From: Devosia nanyangense
GTDB lineage: Bacteria > Pseudomonadota > Alphaproteobacteria > Rhizobiales > Devosiaceae
DNA length: 64,000 bases
Reading direction: 5' to 3'
Assembly (NCBI GenBank): GCA_016213505.1
Contig: JACRAF010000005.1
Span: 1 to 64,000 of the forward strand
This document shows positions 16,233 to 24,913 of this stretch, piece by piece. Position numbers and translations under genes: made by a program. Below the pieces are notes generated by a model. That model did not search any database. It was not told where the DNA came from and saw only the letters and a program-made list of their open reading frames with translations. The number at the start of each line of letters is the position of its first letter. Position 1 is the first letter of the stretch.

Positions 16233-17351
16233 TCAGTTCTGCCCGTAAAGCTGGGTGAGGAACGCGCTGGTATCGCTGTCGGCGGGCGGGTGCGTCATGA
16301 GGATTCTCGCGCGCGGCGCTTCCTGAAGTGCAGGCGGCGGCAGGGTCTCAGTTGCCACTACCGCCCGCGGCATCTCGGTCGCCACCAGCGCCAGCGGCGC
16401 CTCGCTCCGGATCAGCGGATCCGGAGGGGCAAACGGGTCGCCGATTTTCGCCGGAGCCTGCGACCCCGCCAGCGCGGCGTCGATCGCCAGCAGCGGATAC
16501 GACGCCTCAACCGGAATCAGCGGCACCTGTGGCGCCTTAACCGGAACCAGCGGCCCCGCCCCCTCTGTCGCGATCAACGGCGGCGGCACCGGTGACGGCG
16601 CCTCGGTCCTGAACAGACCGGTGAACGACATGTCGGCCGGCCCGAAGCGCGAGGGCAACTCGTCGCCGAACAATTTGCCTTCCGGAGCGCTCGCCATCTG
16701 CTGGGCGGCGAACTTTGGGTCCGGCGCCGTCACCGTCGCGGCAACCCCGCTATGTTGCGCAACCAGCGCCCGATAGACCTCCTTGATCGTCCGGGCATGG
16801 CTGCCGGCATAGAAGATCTGATGGTTGGCCTTAGCCTGCCGGGGAAAGAGCTTGGCCGCGACCTGGTCGGGGTTCTGCAACCCGGCGTTGAACAGTTTCT
16901 CGGCACCCTGCGGCCCGAGGAAGTGCGCGATGTAGAGTTCGCCAGGGCTCGGCATCCGGCCGAACTTGCCCTCGAGATAGGCACCGTTGGAACGGGTGAA
17001 CGCTGCGGCCATGTCGGAGGCGACCTGCGGGTCCTCACGCAGTTTCAGAACTTCCGCCCGCAGCGCCTTGTCCTTGATAACGTAATCACCGTCGGAGTTC
17101 CGCGTGATCGCTTCGGCATAGCGCTGATAGCCGAGCCGCGGCCCCTGCTCCTTCATCACCTGCAGCCAGGTGCTGTCGAGGAACTGGAACAGTCCGACGG
17201 CCGACGACCCGGCCGCCTTGGCCTCCGGATCGAGGCTCGATTCGCGGATCGCCGTCTGCAGCAGATAATCGAAATCGACGCCGCTCTTGTCGCCAGCAGT
17301 ATTGAGCACGAGCGCGAGGCTCTGCGGTACGGCGATCGGCTGGACGCCCAT
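16233..17351 (-). CDS. Transglycosylase SLT-domain protein
   Basis: 372 residues. A lysozyme-like SLT domain occupies about 20-190: LLQTAIRESSLDPEAKAAGS carries the catalytic Glu (ES motif), followed by SAVGLFQFLDSTWL. A Pro/Ala-rich low-complexity tail of about 140 residues follows. No signal peptide is seen, so export may use a dedicated route (flagellar or other) or remain unresolved. A perfect CtrA-type box lies 46 bases upstream of the ATG, which fits a cell-cycle or flagellar murein hydrolase. Confidence 0.85.
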   Translation of the reverse strand: MGVQPIAVPQSLALVLNTAGDKSGVDFDYLLQTAIRESSLDPEAKAAGSSAVGLFQFLDSTWLQVMKEQGPRLGYQRYAEAITRNSDGDYVIKDKALRAEVLKLREDPQVASDMAAAFTRSNGAYLEGKFGRMPSPGELYIAHFLGPQGAEKLFNAGLQNPDQVAAKLFPRQAKANHQIFYAGSHARTIKEVYRALVAQHSGVAATVTAPDPKFAAQQMASAPEGKLFGDELPSRFGPADMSFTGLFRTEAPSPVPPPLIATEGAGPLVPVKAPQVPLIPVEASYPLLAIDAALAGSQAPAKIGDPFAPPDPLIRSEAPLALVATEMPRAVVATETLPPPALQEAPRARILMTHPPADSDTSAFLTQLYGQN

Positions 17352-17396
17352 GACGAATCCGGGGTGACGGTCGGGTTAATGAAACCCTAACAGCCG

Positions 17397-17411
17397 TTAA
17401 CGTCCGGTTAA
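17397..17411. promoter_or_regulatory. CtrA-like box, perfect TTAA-N7-TTAA
   Basis: TTAA at 17397-17400 and 17408-17411 with exactly seven bases between them, 46 bases upstream of the leftward transglycosylase start. The right half overlaps the stop codon of the nitroreductase gene. Confidence 0.6.
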
Positions 17412-17986
17412 CCCTGCCAGCGACTGACGACGGACGTCAGGGCCGGCCGTTCGCGGTCCTCGGGGACGACGACCGCCGTGCCGATGTGGACAAAGCCGAT
17501 GAACCGCTCGCCGCCGCGGGCGCCCAGCGTCTGCTGGGCCTCGGTGTCGAAGCCGTACCAGCGGTTGGTCCAGCTGGCGGCAAAGCCCAGGGCGAACGCG
17601 GCGTGGCTGAGGTTGAAGCAGACATTGCCGGCTGACAGGAGCTGCTCGATCTCGGGCGATTTGGTGTTGGGCTTGGGCGAGAGGATGACCCCGATGGTCA
17701 CTGGCGCCGGCAGGAACTGTCGGCGTTCGATCTCGAGCGAAGCGTCGTCGAGTGCCGGATTGCGGGCTTTCTGGATCGCTGCCAGCTTCTCTCCCGCCCG
17801 TATCCGCGCCTCGCCCTCGAAGACCACCAGCCGCCATGGCACCATCTTGCCGTGGTCGGGGACGCGCGTGCCGATAGCCAGGATTTCGTCGAGTTCGTCC
17901 GGCGTCGGCCCGGGGTCCTTGAGGAAGCCGATGCCCACCGAGCGGCGGGTCTTGAGGTAGTCGCGCAGCGCGGCGTTGGCAGGCAT
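17408..17986 (-). CDS. Nitroreductase-family protein
   Basis: 192 residues of the small FMN-dependent nitroreductase fold. The N-terminal RRSV (FMN phosphate binding) is followed by GTRVPDHGKMVPWRLVVFEG, and the C-terminal part has GFVHIGTA. It resembles the YdjA subgroup in length and in the PDHGKMxPWR motif. The physiological substrate is unknown. It ends inside a CtrA box that controls the next gene. Confidence 0.88.
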   Translation of the reverse strand: MPANAALRDYLKTRRSVGIGFLKDPGPTPDELDEILAIGTRVPDHGKMVPWRLVVFEGEARIRAGEKLAAIQKARNPALDDASLEIERRQFLPAPVTIGVILSPKPNTKSPEIEQLLSAGNVCFNLSHAAFALGFAASWTNRWYGFDTEAQQTLGARGGERFIGFVHIGTAVVVPEDRERPALTSVVSRWQG

Positions 17987-18061
17987 TTTCGAGTCCTTGC
18001 GAGGGGTCCGTCCTTATGACACAGCTTTTCCCCAATCCAAGGGTAGCGATGCGTCGGCCCG

Positions 18062-19063
18062 GTGATTGACGGGTTGCGGGGTATCAACTTGCAGGTGTGG
18101 CGGCTCATCGCATTGCTTGCGCTGTTTGCGGCGCAGCCGGGGCTTGCCCAGGACGCCCCGATTCCGGCGCCGCTGCCCCTGTTTCACGCGCCGGTCGTCG
18201 ACGGCGCAGCGAACGCTCAAGACTCAGCGACCCAACAGGAGGCCGAGACGCCGCCTCCTCCCGCCACGGCGGCTGAGGCCATCGCCGCGGTTTCGGCCGA
18301 CCCACAGCCGGTGACCCTCACCGCGCTCGTCACCGATGGCGGCAAGACCATCGGCGAAGGGCTGGTCTGGCGGATCTTCGAGACCAAGCCCAATGGCGCC
18401 GGGCAATTGGCGCTGGCGGCCAAATCCGACAGCGGCATCGCCAATGTGAAGCTGCCACCGGGCAGCTACGTCGTCCACGTCGCCTATGGCCGGGCGCAGG
18501 CCAGCGAGACGCTGACGGTCGCGGAAGGCCCGAACACCAAGTCGATCGTCATCGAGGCGGGCGGGCTTCGGCTCAATGCGGCGGTGACCGGCGACGTACC
18601 GATCCCCATCAACCTGCTCCGCTTCGACGTGTTCACCGCGGGGGCGACCGACGCCGACCGGGCGCTGGTGGCGCAGAACCTGGGCGCCAACGACATCGTG
18701 ACGCTTAATGCCGGCACCTATCACATCATTTCCTATTTCGGCGAAGTGAACGCCATCGTGCGCGCCGACCTGCGCGTGGAACCAGGGCAATTGACCGACG
18801 CGACGCTCTATCACCGCGCCGCGCAGACCTCGTTCAAGCTGGTGAGCGTGGCAGGCGGCGAGGCGATCGCCGACGTCGACTGGACGGTCAAGACCGCCGA
18901 CGGCGCTACCGTCTACACCAACACCGGCACCTTCCCCTCGACCGTGCTCCAGGAGGGCGACTATCTGGTGCTCGCCAAACGGGGCGACAAAGTCTTCAAC
19001 CGCGAATTCGAAGTTCAGGCGGGCCAGCCGAGAGAAATCGAAGTTCTGACAGCGGTCTACTGA
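18062..19063 (+). CDS. Secreted protein with Ig/carboxypeptidase-regulatory-like repeats
   Basis: 333 residues with a signal peptide (about 1-29, ending PGLAQ), a Pro/Ala linker, and three beta-sandwich-like repeats of about 80 residues. Each repeat has a GxxLxWRIF/DWTV core and a PPGSYVVHVAYG / LNAGTYHIISYFG / LQEGDYLVLAKRG turn. These turns are internal repeats of a CarboxypepD_reg-like fold, so an extracytoplasmic binding or scaffold role is likely. The start is GTG 18062. It is divergent from the nitroreductase gene; no operon partner is seen. Confidence 0.8.
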   Translation: MIDGLRGINLQVWRLIALLALFAAQPGLAQDAPIPAPLPLFHAPVVDGAANAQDSATQQEAETPPPPATAAEAIAAVSADPQPVTLTALVTDGGKTIGEGLVWRIFETKPNGAGQLALAAKSDSGIANVKLPPGSYVVHVAYGRAQASETLTVAEGPNTKSIVIEAGGLRLNAAVTGDVPIPINLLRFDVFTAGATDADRALVAQNLGANDIVTLNAGTYHIISYFGEVNAIVRADLRVEPGQLTDATLYHRAAQTSFKLVSVAGGEAIADVDWTVKTADGATVYTNTGTFPSTVLQEGDYLVLAKRGDKVFNREFEVQAGQPREIEVLTAVY

Positions 19064-19148
19064 GGCCGGTCATGACGTTTCCGATCTTGTTGCCCGGCTC
19101 GTCGCCGGTGCTATAAGCGGCCCATTCTCCGCCGGGGGGCGGCTATCG

Positions 19149-20912
19149 ATGGCACAACCGGACCGTAAGCTGGTCCCTATCGTTTCGCTCGATGTGGTCG
19201 GGTTTTCCCGGCTCACTGAGATCAACGAGCGTCAGACCCTGCGCCTCGTGCAGCGGGTCTACGACCGTATGGTTGCGCGCTCGATCGGCCGCCAGGGCGG
19301 CAAAGTGTTCAAGACCATGGGCGATGGCCTGCTGGCCGAATTCCAGAGCGTCGTCGCTGCCGTCGAATGGGTCGCCAGCACGCAGAAGGAGCTGCACGAG
19401 CGCAAGCTCAAGGTGCCGGGCGGCGGCTTCTTCCAAATCCGCGCCGGCATTGTCCTCGCCGATGTCCTGGTGGCCGGTGACGACCTCTACGGCTCGGGCG
19501 TCAACCTTTCGGTCCGCGTCCAGGCCATGTCGCCGGCCGGTGGCATGGCGATTACCAAGTGGATGTATCAATACCTCGACGGGCGGTCCGAGCTTCAGTT
19601 CATCGACCTGGGGCCGATCGAACTCAAGAATGTCTCAAAGACCGTCCGCATCTATGTCTGGCACCCCGACGGCGTCACCCAGAAAGCCGAAGCGGAGCAG
19701 CTGCCGCCGGTCCCGCCATCGAGCCGGCCGTCGGTCGTGGTGCTGCCGTTCGACAATCTCTCGGGCGAAGCCGATCAATCGTATTTCGCCGACGCTGTGG
19801 TCGAAGAAATCACCGCGACCCTCTCGCGCATCCGCGATTTCTTCGTCATCGCGCGAAATTCGGCGTTCTCCTACAAGGGCCGCTCGTTCGACGTGCGGCA
19901 GGTCGGGCGCGAACTGGGCGTCCGCTACGCCGTCGAGGGCAGCGTCCGCCGGGTCGGCGAGCGGGTGCGCATCACCGCGCAATTGGTCGAGACCGACAGC
20001 GGCAACCATATCTGGTCGACCAAGGTGGATGGCGCGGTCTCCGACCTGTTCGACCTGCAGGACAAGGTCGCGGCCGAAGTTGCGAGCGCGCTGCATCCCT
20101 CGATCCGCCGGGCCGAGGTCGAGCGAGCGCGCTCCAAGCGCCCCGAGACGCTCGCCGCTTACGACCTGGTGATGCGCGCATTGCCCCATCTTTGGGCCCA
20201 CCGCATGGCCGAGAACCCGCAGGCCATCGCCTACCTCAGCCGGGCGCTACAGCTCGAACCCAACTACGGTCTGGCCGCGGCACTGGCGGCCTGGGCGCAT
20301 GGTCAGCAGGTGGCGTACAACTGGGCGACCGACGTCGCTGCCGAGCGCGCCGAGGGCACACGGCTGATCGAGATCGCCACCCAGGCGGTCGGCGACGACC
20401 CGACCGCCCTCACCGCCCTCGCCTCGGCGATGATGCAGCTGGGCGGCGACGTGCCGCAGGCGGCCAATTTCGCCGAACGGGCCCTGCAGCTCGACCCCAA
20501 CCACGCCTGGGCCTGGATGCGGCGGGGTTTCGGCCTGGTCTATACCGGGCGGCCGGAAGAGGGCCTTGCCGCTTTCGAGCAATCGGCGCGGCTGTCGCCG
20601 CTCGATCCTTTCGCGTTCAACGTCCACCTGGGGATGGGGCTCGCCAATTTTGCCGCCGGGCGGCCCGAAAGGGCCATCGAACTGGCTCGCCAGGCCCTCG
20701 CAGAGCGGCCCGGTCTCACCTGGCCGTACCGCGATCTTGCGACGTACTACGCCGCCGCCGGCAATCTCGAGCTGGCGCGCGATTCACTGGAGCGGTTCGT
20801 CTACCTCCGGCCGACGATGACTGTCTCCTCGATCCGCGACGGACTGCGCTTCATGGAGCCGAAGCTGCTCGACCGCTATGTCGGCGGACTCGAACTGGCG
20901 GGGCTGAAATAG
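19149..20912 (+). CDS. Class III nucleotidyl cyclase with FlgO/TolB-like domain and TPRs
   Basis: 587 residues. Residues 8-175 form a class III cyclase homology domain with both metal Asp (SLDVVGFSRL Asp15; KTMGDGLLAEF Asp59), Lys nearby (52, 55) and the Asn/Arg pair of the transition-state site (GVNLSVRV, Asn119/Arg123), so it looks catalytically competent for cAMP. Residues about 193-310 are a FlgO/TolB N-terminal-like domain (VVVLPFDNLSGEADQSYFAD). Residues 330-580 carry TPRs (NFAERALQLDPNHAWAWMRR). No membrane segment is seen. The combination is common in rhizobia, where many such cyclases coexist. Confidence 0.92.
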   Translation: MAQPDRKLVPIVSLDVVGFSRLTEINERQTLRLVQRVYDRMVARSIGRQGGKVFKTMGDGLLAEFQSVVAAVEWVASTQKELHERKLKVPGGGFFQIRAGIVLADVLVAGDDLYGSGVNLSVRVQAMSPAGGMAITKWMYQYLDGRSELQFIDLGPIELKNVSKTVRIYVWHPDGVTQKAEAEQLPPVPPSSRPSVVVLPFDNLSGEADQSYFADAVVEEITATLSRIRDFFVIARNSAFSYKGRSFDVRQVGRELGVRYAVEGSVRRVGERVRITAQLVETDSGNHIWSTKVDGAVSDLFDLQDKVAAEVASALHPSIRRAEVERARSKRPETLAAYDLVMRALPHLWAHRMAENPQAIAYLSRALQLEPNYGLAAALAAWAHGQQVAYNWATDVAAERAEGTRLIEIATQAVGDDPTALTALASAMMQLGGDVPQAANFAERALQLDPNHAWAWMRRGFGLVYTGRPEEGLAAFEQSARLSPLDPFAFNVHLGMGLANFAAGRPERAIELARQALAERPGLTWPYRDLATYYAAAGNLELARDSLERFVYLRPTMTVSSIRDGLRFMEPKLLDRYVGGLELAGLK

Positions 20913-20915
20913 GGG

Positions 20916-20930
20916 TTAATTCCCGGTTAC
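20916..20930. promoter_or_regulatory. CtrA-like box (near consensus) upstream of PilZ gene
   Basis: TTAA (20916-20919), seven bases, TTAC (20927-20930), about 90 bases upstream of the PilZ start. One mismatch from the consensus. Confidence 0.45.
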
Positions 20931-21017
20931 CCTCAGCCCCGTGATTTGCCGGACCAAGTTGCCGCCTTCTCAAGCCGGGGCCGCCATGATGCCCCGGGAT
21001 TTCTACGGGGTGTTGCC

Positions 21018-21281
21018 TTGGATCTCCGGCTCGAAAAACGGCTCTCGCCGCGCCGACACACCATGATCTTGGCAACGATCGTCTTCGACAGCGGTCGGAC
21101 GCGCGTCGATTGCGTCATCCGCAACCTGTCGGACGGCGGCGCCAGGCTCGAGGTCGCAACGGTCAAGAACATCCCGCAGAGCTTCGACCTCCTCGTGCCC
21201 CGCCACCGGCCGCACCACTGCCGCGTTGCCTGGCGAGCGCTCAAAGAGCTGGGTGTCGAGTTCCAGCAACCGTTCAACTGA
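21018..21281 (+). CDS. Single-domain PilZ protein
   Basis: 87 residues, a minimal PilZ domain: KRLSPRRH supplies the RxxxR-type c-di-GMP arm and NLSDGGARLEV gives the (D/N)xSxxG motif. Both binding motifs are intact, so c-di-GMP binding is likely. TTG 21018 is preferred because GGGG lies 8 bases upstream and the family begins here. A longer frame starts at TTG 20946, and ATG 21063 would remove the RxxxR arm. A CtrA-like box lies upstream. Confidence 0.85.
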   Translation: MDLRLEKRLSPRRHTMILATIVFDSGRTRVDCVIRNLSDGGARLEVATVKNIPQSFDLLVPRHRPHHCRVAWRALKELGVEFQQPFN

Positions 21282-21336
21282 GGTTCATCCACGACGTCCT
21301 ACGGCTAGTCGGGGGCGTGACGGCATGGAGAGGACC

Positions 21337-21687
21337 ATGGGCAAGCGGGCATTTCTGATCGCTGGCGACAAAGCGACGCCGATCGCCAACGATGTCACAG
21401 ACTTCAGCTACCGTGCCAGCGCGCATCACCTGCCGATCGGCGTCCAGGTACCGGTGCACAGTTCGGAACGCGCCGAGACCCAATTCATGGTCGAGGACGG
21501 GATCGTCGAGTTCATGATCGGCGGCGCCGCCGGCATGGCGCTCGCGGGCGACTTCGTCCGCGTGCCCCCGGGCGTGCCGTTCGCTTACCGCAATGCCGGC
21601 GACACGGCGGCAGTGCTGCTCGTCCGCACCACCAGCCCCAAGGCGATGCGCCGGGCGATCCGCGTCGGCTTCGAATTCGCGGCCTAG
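21337..21687 (+). CDS. Cupin-domain protein
   Basis: 116 residues of a single cupin_2 barrel: VPVHSSERAETQFMVEDGIVEF is motif 1 (His and Glu) and GDFVRVPPGVPFAYRNAGD is motif 2. Motif 2 keeps the G-D-x-x-x-P-P-G pattern but has Phe-Ala-Tyr in place of the usual metal His, so metal binding is uncertain. ATG 21337 has GGAG six bases upstream; ATG 21325 is the alternative. Ligand and role are unknown. Confidence 0.82.
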   Translation: MGKRAFLIAGDKATPIANDVTDFSYRASAHHLPIGVQVPVHSSERAETQFMVEDGIVEFMIGGAAGMALAGDFVRVPPGVPFAYRNAGDTAAVLLVRTTSPKAMRRAIRVGFEFAA

Positions 21688-21719
21688 CGGCACACGCATG
21701 GCCTCGTCGATCCTGGCAA

Positions 21720-22190
21720 CTATTGCGGATTGACCGGCTTCACCATCAGAAAACCGATCGGACCGAGCTCGGTCTTCTGTTCGCCGATCTTGGCGAAGCC
21801 CGTGGCCTCGTAGAAGCCGAGAACGTTCTGATTGGCCAGAACATGGAGGCGGTTGGCGCCCCACGCCGCCGCCTCGCGCTCGATCCGATGGACCAGCGCC
21901 GTCGCGATGCCCTTGCGCCACTCCGAAGGTTCGACGAACAGTCCCTCGAGTTCGGCGTCGTCGCCCTCATGGGTGACGATGGTGGCAAAGCCGACGATAC
22001 GATCGCCGATCTCGGCCACGAACACCTCGTTCGCCGCGATCATCTCGGGATCGAGGTCGATGATCTCAGGCCGCTCGCGTAACTGCCGCAGCACCTCCTC
22101 CTCGCTGCTCGCGAGCGAGGCGCGGCGCTGTACCTCGACCAGCTTCAGGCGGTCGTCCGGCTGGGCGAGGCGGACGTCGAGCCTGCTCAT
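21720..22190 (-). CDS. GNAT-family N-acetyltransferase
   Basis: 156 residues with the GNAT core: VGFATIVTHEGDDAELEGLFVEP (beta 4), the acetyl-CoA loop EWRKGIATALV (variant of Q/RxxGxG/A), and LHVLANQNVLGFYEATGF at the C-terminus. The substrate is unknown. Its start overlaps the sigma factor stop by four bases (ATGA), so it is the last gene of the DGPF-sigma operon and presumably acts with it. Confidence 0.88.
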   Translation of the reverse strand: MSRLDVRLAQPDDRLKLVEVQRRASLASSEEEVLRQLRERPEIIDLDPEMIAANEVFVAEIGDRIVGFATIVTHEGDDAELEGLFVEPSEWRKGIATALVHRIEREAAAWGANRLHVLANQNVLGFYEATGFAKIGEQKTELGPIGFLMVKPVNPQ

Positions 22191-23458
22191 GCCCGCCCCG
22201 CCGCGCGCTTCAGCAGCAGCTCCCGCTCGCGCGTGTTCTGCGTCATCTCTGCAGCCCGGCGGAATTCCGCCCTCGCCTCCTCGTCGCGGCCGAGTTTCTG
22301 CAGCAGGTCGCCGCGAACGGTCGGCAGCAGATGATATGATCTCAGGATCGGCTCCTCCCTCAGCGGCTCGAGCAGGCCGAGCCCCGCCTCCGGACCATAC
22401 GCCATGGCATGGGCCACGGCCCGATTGAGCTCGACGATCGGCGACGGCGCGACCTTACCGAGCGCGTCGTAGAGCGAGGCGATCCGCCGCCAATCGGTGT
22501 CCGTGGCCCTTCGCGCCCGGGCGTGGCAGGCCGCGATCGCCGCCTGCAGTGCATAGGGCCCGAGGGCCCCGCCCAGATGCTCGGCCTCCTCAAGTGCGGC
22601 GAGGCCACGCCGGATCAGAATCTGGTTCCACCGGGTCCGGTCCTGCTCCAGCAGCAGGATCGGGGTACCGTCCGCCGCGACTCGCGCGGCGGCGCGCGAT
22701 GCCTGAATTTCCATCAGCGCCACCAGCCCGTGCACGTCCGGCTCCTCCGGCGCCAGCCGCGCCAGGATGCGGCCGACGCGCAACGCCTCGTCGCACAGCT
22801 CGGTGCGCATCCAGTCGTCGCCGGCGGTCGCCGAATAGCCTTCGTTGAAGACGAGGTAGAGCACTTCCAGTACCGAGCCGAGGCGCTTGGCCCGCTCCGC
22901 GCCGCGCGGCACCTCGAACGGAACGTGAGCCTCAGCCAGGGTCTTTTTTGCCCGGACGATTCGTTGCTGGATCGTCGGCTCCGGCACGAGATAAGCCCGG
23001 GCGATCTCCGCCGTCGTCAGCCCGCCCACCAGCCGCAGCGTCAGCGCCGACCGCGCCTCCGGGCTCAGGACGGGATGGCAGGCCGTGAAGATGAGGCTCA
23101 GCACATTGTCTTTCACATCGTCATCGAGGCGCTCGTCATAGTCCGGCGCCTCCTGCTCTTTGAGCTCCGCCTCATGGCTGAGCTCGGGCATCGCCTTTTC
23201 GGCCATCACCTTGTTGCGGCGGAACTGATCGATGGCCCGACGCTTGGCCGTCTGCATCAGCCACGCTGCGGGGTTAGTCGGGATGCCGGTTTCCGGCCAT
23301 TGCTGCAGGGCGACGACCAGCGCGTCGCTGGCCAGCTCCTCGGCCAGACCGACATCGCGCGTCATCCTGGTGAGGCCGGCGATCAGTCTGGCGGCTTCGA
23401 TCCGCCACACCGCCTCGACGGCGCGCTGAGTTGCGAATTGGGGGCTGAGCTTGTCCAT
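22187..23458 (-). CDS. ECF42-type RNA polymerase sigma factor
   Basis: 423 residues: sigma-70 region 2 (about 10-80, with WLMQTAKRRAIDQFRRNK) and region 4 (about 120-175, LRLVGGLTTAEIARAYLVPE), then a long C-terminal extension of about 230 residues with TPR-like helices (CHARARRATDTDWRRIASLY, IVELNRAVAHAMAYGPEAGL). This size and extension mark the ECF42 group, which typically sits beside DGPF/YCII proteins, as here, and has no classical anti-sigma factor. The extension probably controls activity. It is the fourth gene of a leftward operon behind three DGPF genes. Confidence 0.93.
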   Translation of the reverse strand: MDKLSPQFATQRAVEAVWRIEAARLIAGLTRMTRDVGLAEELASDALVVALQQWPETGIPTNPAAWLMQTAKRRAIDQFRRNKVMAEKAMPELSHEAELKEQEAPDYDERLDDDVKDNVLSLIFTACHPVLSPEARSALTLRLVGGLTTAEIARAYLVPEPTIQQRIVRAKKTLAEAHVPFEVPRGAERAKRLGSVLEVLYLVFNEGYSATAGDDWMRTELCDEALRVGRILARLAPEEPDVHGLVALMEIQASRAAARVAADGTPILLLEQDRTRWNQILIRRGLAALEEAEHLGGALGPYALQAAIAACHARARRATDTDWRRIASLYDALGKVAPSPIVELNRAVAHAMAYGPEAGLGLLEPLREEPILRSYHLLPTVRGDLLQKLGRDEEARAEFRRAAEMTQNTRERELLLKRAAGRA

Positions 23459-23505
23459 GGGCGGCGGAGTGGATCAAATCCACGCCGCCCATTCAACCCC
23501 ACCGC

Positions 23506-23931
23506 CTATTGCTGCTGCGCCGCTGCCTGCGCCACCAGCCGGTCGTATCGCTCCTGCTGCGCATCGTTGAAGCCGAGGTCCTCGGCCGTCGCGATCTGCC
23601 GGATTTCGATCTGCACATTGCCGTGCCCGTCCGAGCTCGGCCAATCCTTGACCATCTCGATGACCTCCTGCAGCGAGCCCGCCTCGATCACCGAGAATCC
23701 GGCGATCAACTCCTTGGCCTCGGCGAAAGGACCATCGACGACCGACGGCGCGCCGTTGCTGAAGGACACACGAGCACCCTTCGCGCTGGGCCGAAGCCCA
23801 GCCCCCGCTTTCATCACGCCGCGCTCGACGAGCCTGGCATTGTAGCTCGTCATGTCGTCAATCAACTGGGGGCTGGGCATTGCGCCTGCCTCGGTCTCGG
23901 CGTCGGCCTTGCGGATCACCAGAAACTGCAT
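23506..23931 (-). CDS. DGPF/YCII-domain protein, third paralogue
   Basis: 141 residues with the DGPF signature VVDGPFAEAKELIAGF and a YCII ferredoxin-like fold. The C-terminal 35 residues are Gln/Ala-rich (ending AQAAAQQQ), longer than the middle paralogue. Its biochemical role is unknown; in other genomes expression of such genes depends on the adjacent ECF42 factor. It lies 47 bases before the sigma gene. Confidence 0.9.
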   Translation of the reverse strand: MQFLVIRKADAETEAGAMPSPQLIDDMTSYNARLVERGVMKAGAGLRPSAKGARVSFSNGAPSVVDGPFAEAKELIAGFSVIEAGSLQEVIEMVKDWPSSDGHGNVQIEIRQIATAEDLGFNDAQQERYDRLVAQAAAQQQ

Positions 23932-23940
23932 GTCCTGCTC

Positions 23941-24306
23941 CTAATAATTGACGCCGCCGTCGATTTCGCGAACCTCGACGATCACGTCGGGCCAGCCATT
24001 GTCCGTGTGGAGCTTGACGAACTCGCGTCCCAGTTCCACGGCCGCCTCGTGGCTTGGTGCCTCGAGCACGGCGTAGCCCCCGACGAGCTCCTTGGACTCG
24101 GTGAATGGCCCATCCACCGTGCTCGTGCGCCCGCTCTGCGCAATGATCCGCGTGCCTTCCTTGCTTCGCTTGAGCCCGGCGGTCGAGATCAACGCGCCGG
24201 AGGCGAGGTTTTTCTCGATATAGGGGCCCATGGCGTCGCCCAGCTCCTTGGGAACCGACATGCCTTCCTGCTCGGGCTTGAGGATGATGGTCATGAAGTA
24301 GCGCAT
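23941..24306 (-). CDS. DGPF/YCII-domain protein, second paralogue
   Basis: 121 residues with STVDGPFTESKELVGGYAVL, the shortest of the three tandem DGPF proteins. It starts MRYFMTIILKPEQEG. It is separated by three bases from the first paralogue and nine from the third, in one operon. Sequence divergence between the three shows the duplication is old. Confidence 0.9.
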   Translation of the reverse strand: MRYFMTIILKPEQEGMSVPKELGDAMGPYIEKNLASGALISTAGLKRSKEGTRIIAQSGRTSTVDGPFTESKELVGGYAVLEAPSHEAAVELGREFVKLHTDNGWPDVIVEVREIDGGVNY

Positions 24307-24309
24307 GGC

Positions 24310-24735
24310 TCAGTGCACCTTCTTGCTCAGTTCGTCGCGCATGGTTTCTTCCCTCGAGAGCGCCTCGGGTGACATGACACCCTCGAAGTCCGAGGCTTCG
24401 GCAACCCGGCGAATTTCCACCGACTCGCCGTCGGCGAATCCGGGAATGCGCTTGGCCCATTCGATCGCCTCGTCGCGCGACCTGACCTGGATGATCCAGA
24501 AGCCGGCCACCAGTTCCTTGGCTTCGGTAAACGGACCGTCCTTCACGGCGAACTGGCCGCCCTTCTTGAAGGTGACGATCGCACCGTCCTTCGAACCCGC
24601 GAGGCCCTCGGCCGCCAGCAGGATGCCCGCATCGACGAGGTCCTGATTGTACTTGCCCATGTCCTCGAAGGCCGAGGCATCGGGCATGGCGTCTTCGCTC
24701 GCGGGGTGGTTCTTGACGATAATCATGTACTTCAT
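24310..24735 (-). CDS. DGPF/YCII-domain protein, first paralogue
   Basis: 141 residues with KDGPFTEAKELVAGFWIIQV and a family-typical start (MKYMIIVKNHPASE). It is the promoter-proximal gene of the leftward operon; a candidate ECF42 promoter (TGTCGA-N17-CGTAG) lies about 50-75 bases upstream. The C-terminal 45 residues (FEGVMSPEALSREETMRDEL) extend past the domain. Confidence 0.9.
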   Translation of the reverse strand: MKYMIIVKNHPASEDAMPDASAFEDMGKYNQDLVDAGILLAAEGLAGSKDGAIVTFKKGGQFAVKDGPFTEAKELVAGFWIIQVRSRDEAIEWAKRIPGFADGESVEIRRVAEASDFEGVMSPEALSREETMRDELSKKVH

Positions 24736-24783
24736 GGCGTTTCTCCGTTCCTCGAGAGGCGATCGTTGCTGCCTCTGATGACA

Positions 24784-24811
24784 CTACGAACGGATCAACG
24801 CGCGATCGACA
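24784..24811 (-). promoter_or_regulatory. Candidate ECF42-dependent promoter of the DGPF-sigma operon
   Basis: On the reverse strand TGTCGA (24811-24806) is followed after exactly 17 bases by CGTAG (24788-24784). TGTCGA is, to my recollection, the -35 element reported for ECF42 promoters. The predicted start lies about 40 bases before the first DGPF start codon, suggesting autoregulation. Confidence 0.55.
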
Positions 24812-24834
24812 CCGCTCGTTGATTTTTTGGATTC

Positions 24835-24911
24835 GTATTCAACCAGCCAGTTGACAAGGAGCGTCACCGGACGTATTCAACCATTACGTTATCAACTCAC
24901 CGGTTGAATAC
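24835..24911 (+). promoter_or_regulatory. ArsR-operon promoter with three GTATTCAACC operator copies
   Basis: TTGACA (24851-24856), a 17-base spacer and TATTCA (24874-24879) make a strong sigma-70 promoter. GTATTCAACCA occurs as direct copies at 24835-24845 and 24873-24883, and inverted as GGTTGAATAC at 24902-24911. The second copy covers the -10 element and the inverted copy ends two bases before the arsR start codon. This is the layout of an autorepressed ArsR operator. Confidence 0.7.
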
Positions 24912-24913
24912 AA

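Noticed and set aside
19149..20912. Guanylate cyclase
   Set aside because: The residues that set the base preference cannot be assigned safely without an alignment, so only a class III nucleotidyl cyclase, probably cAMP, is called.
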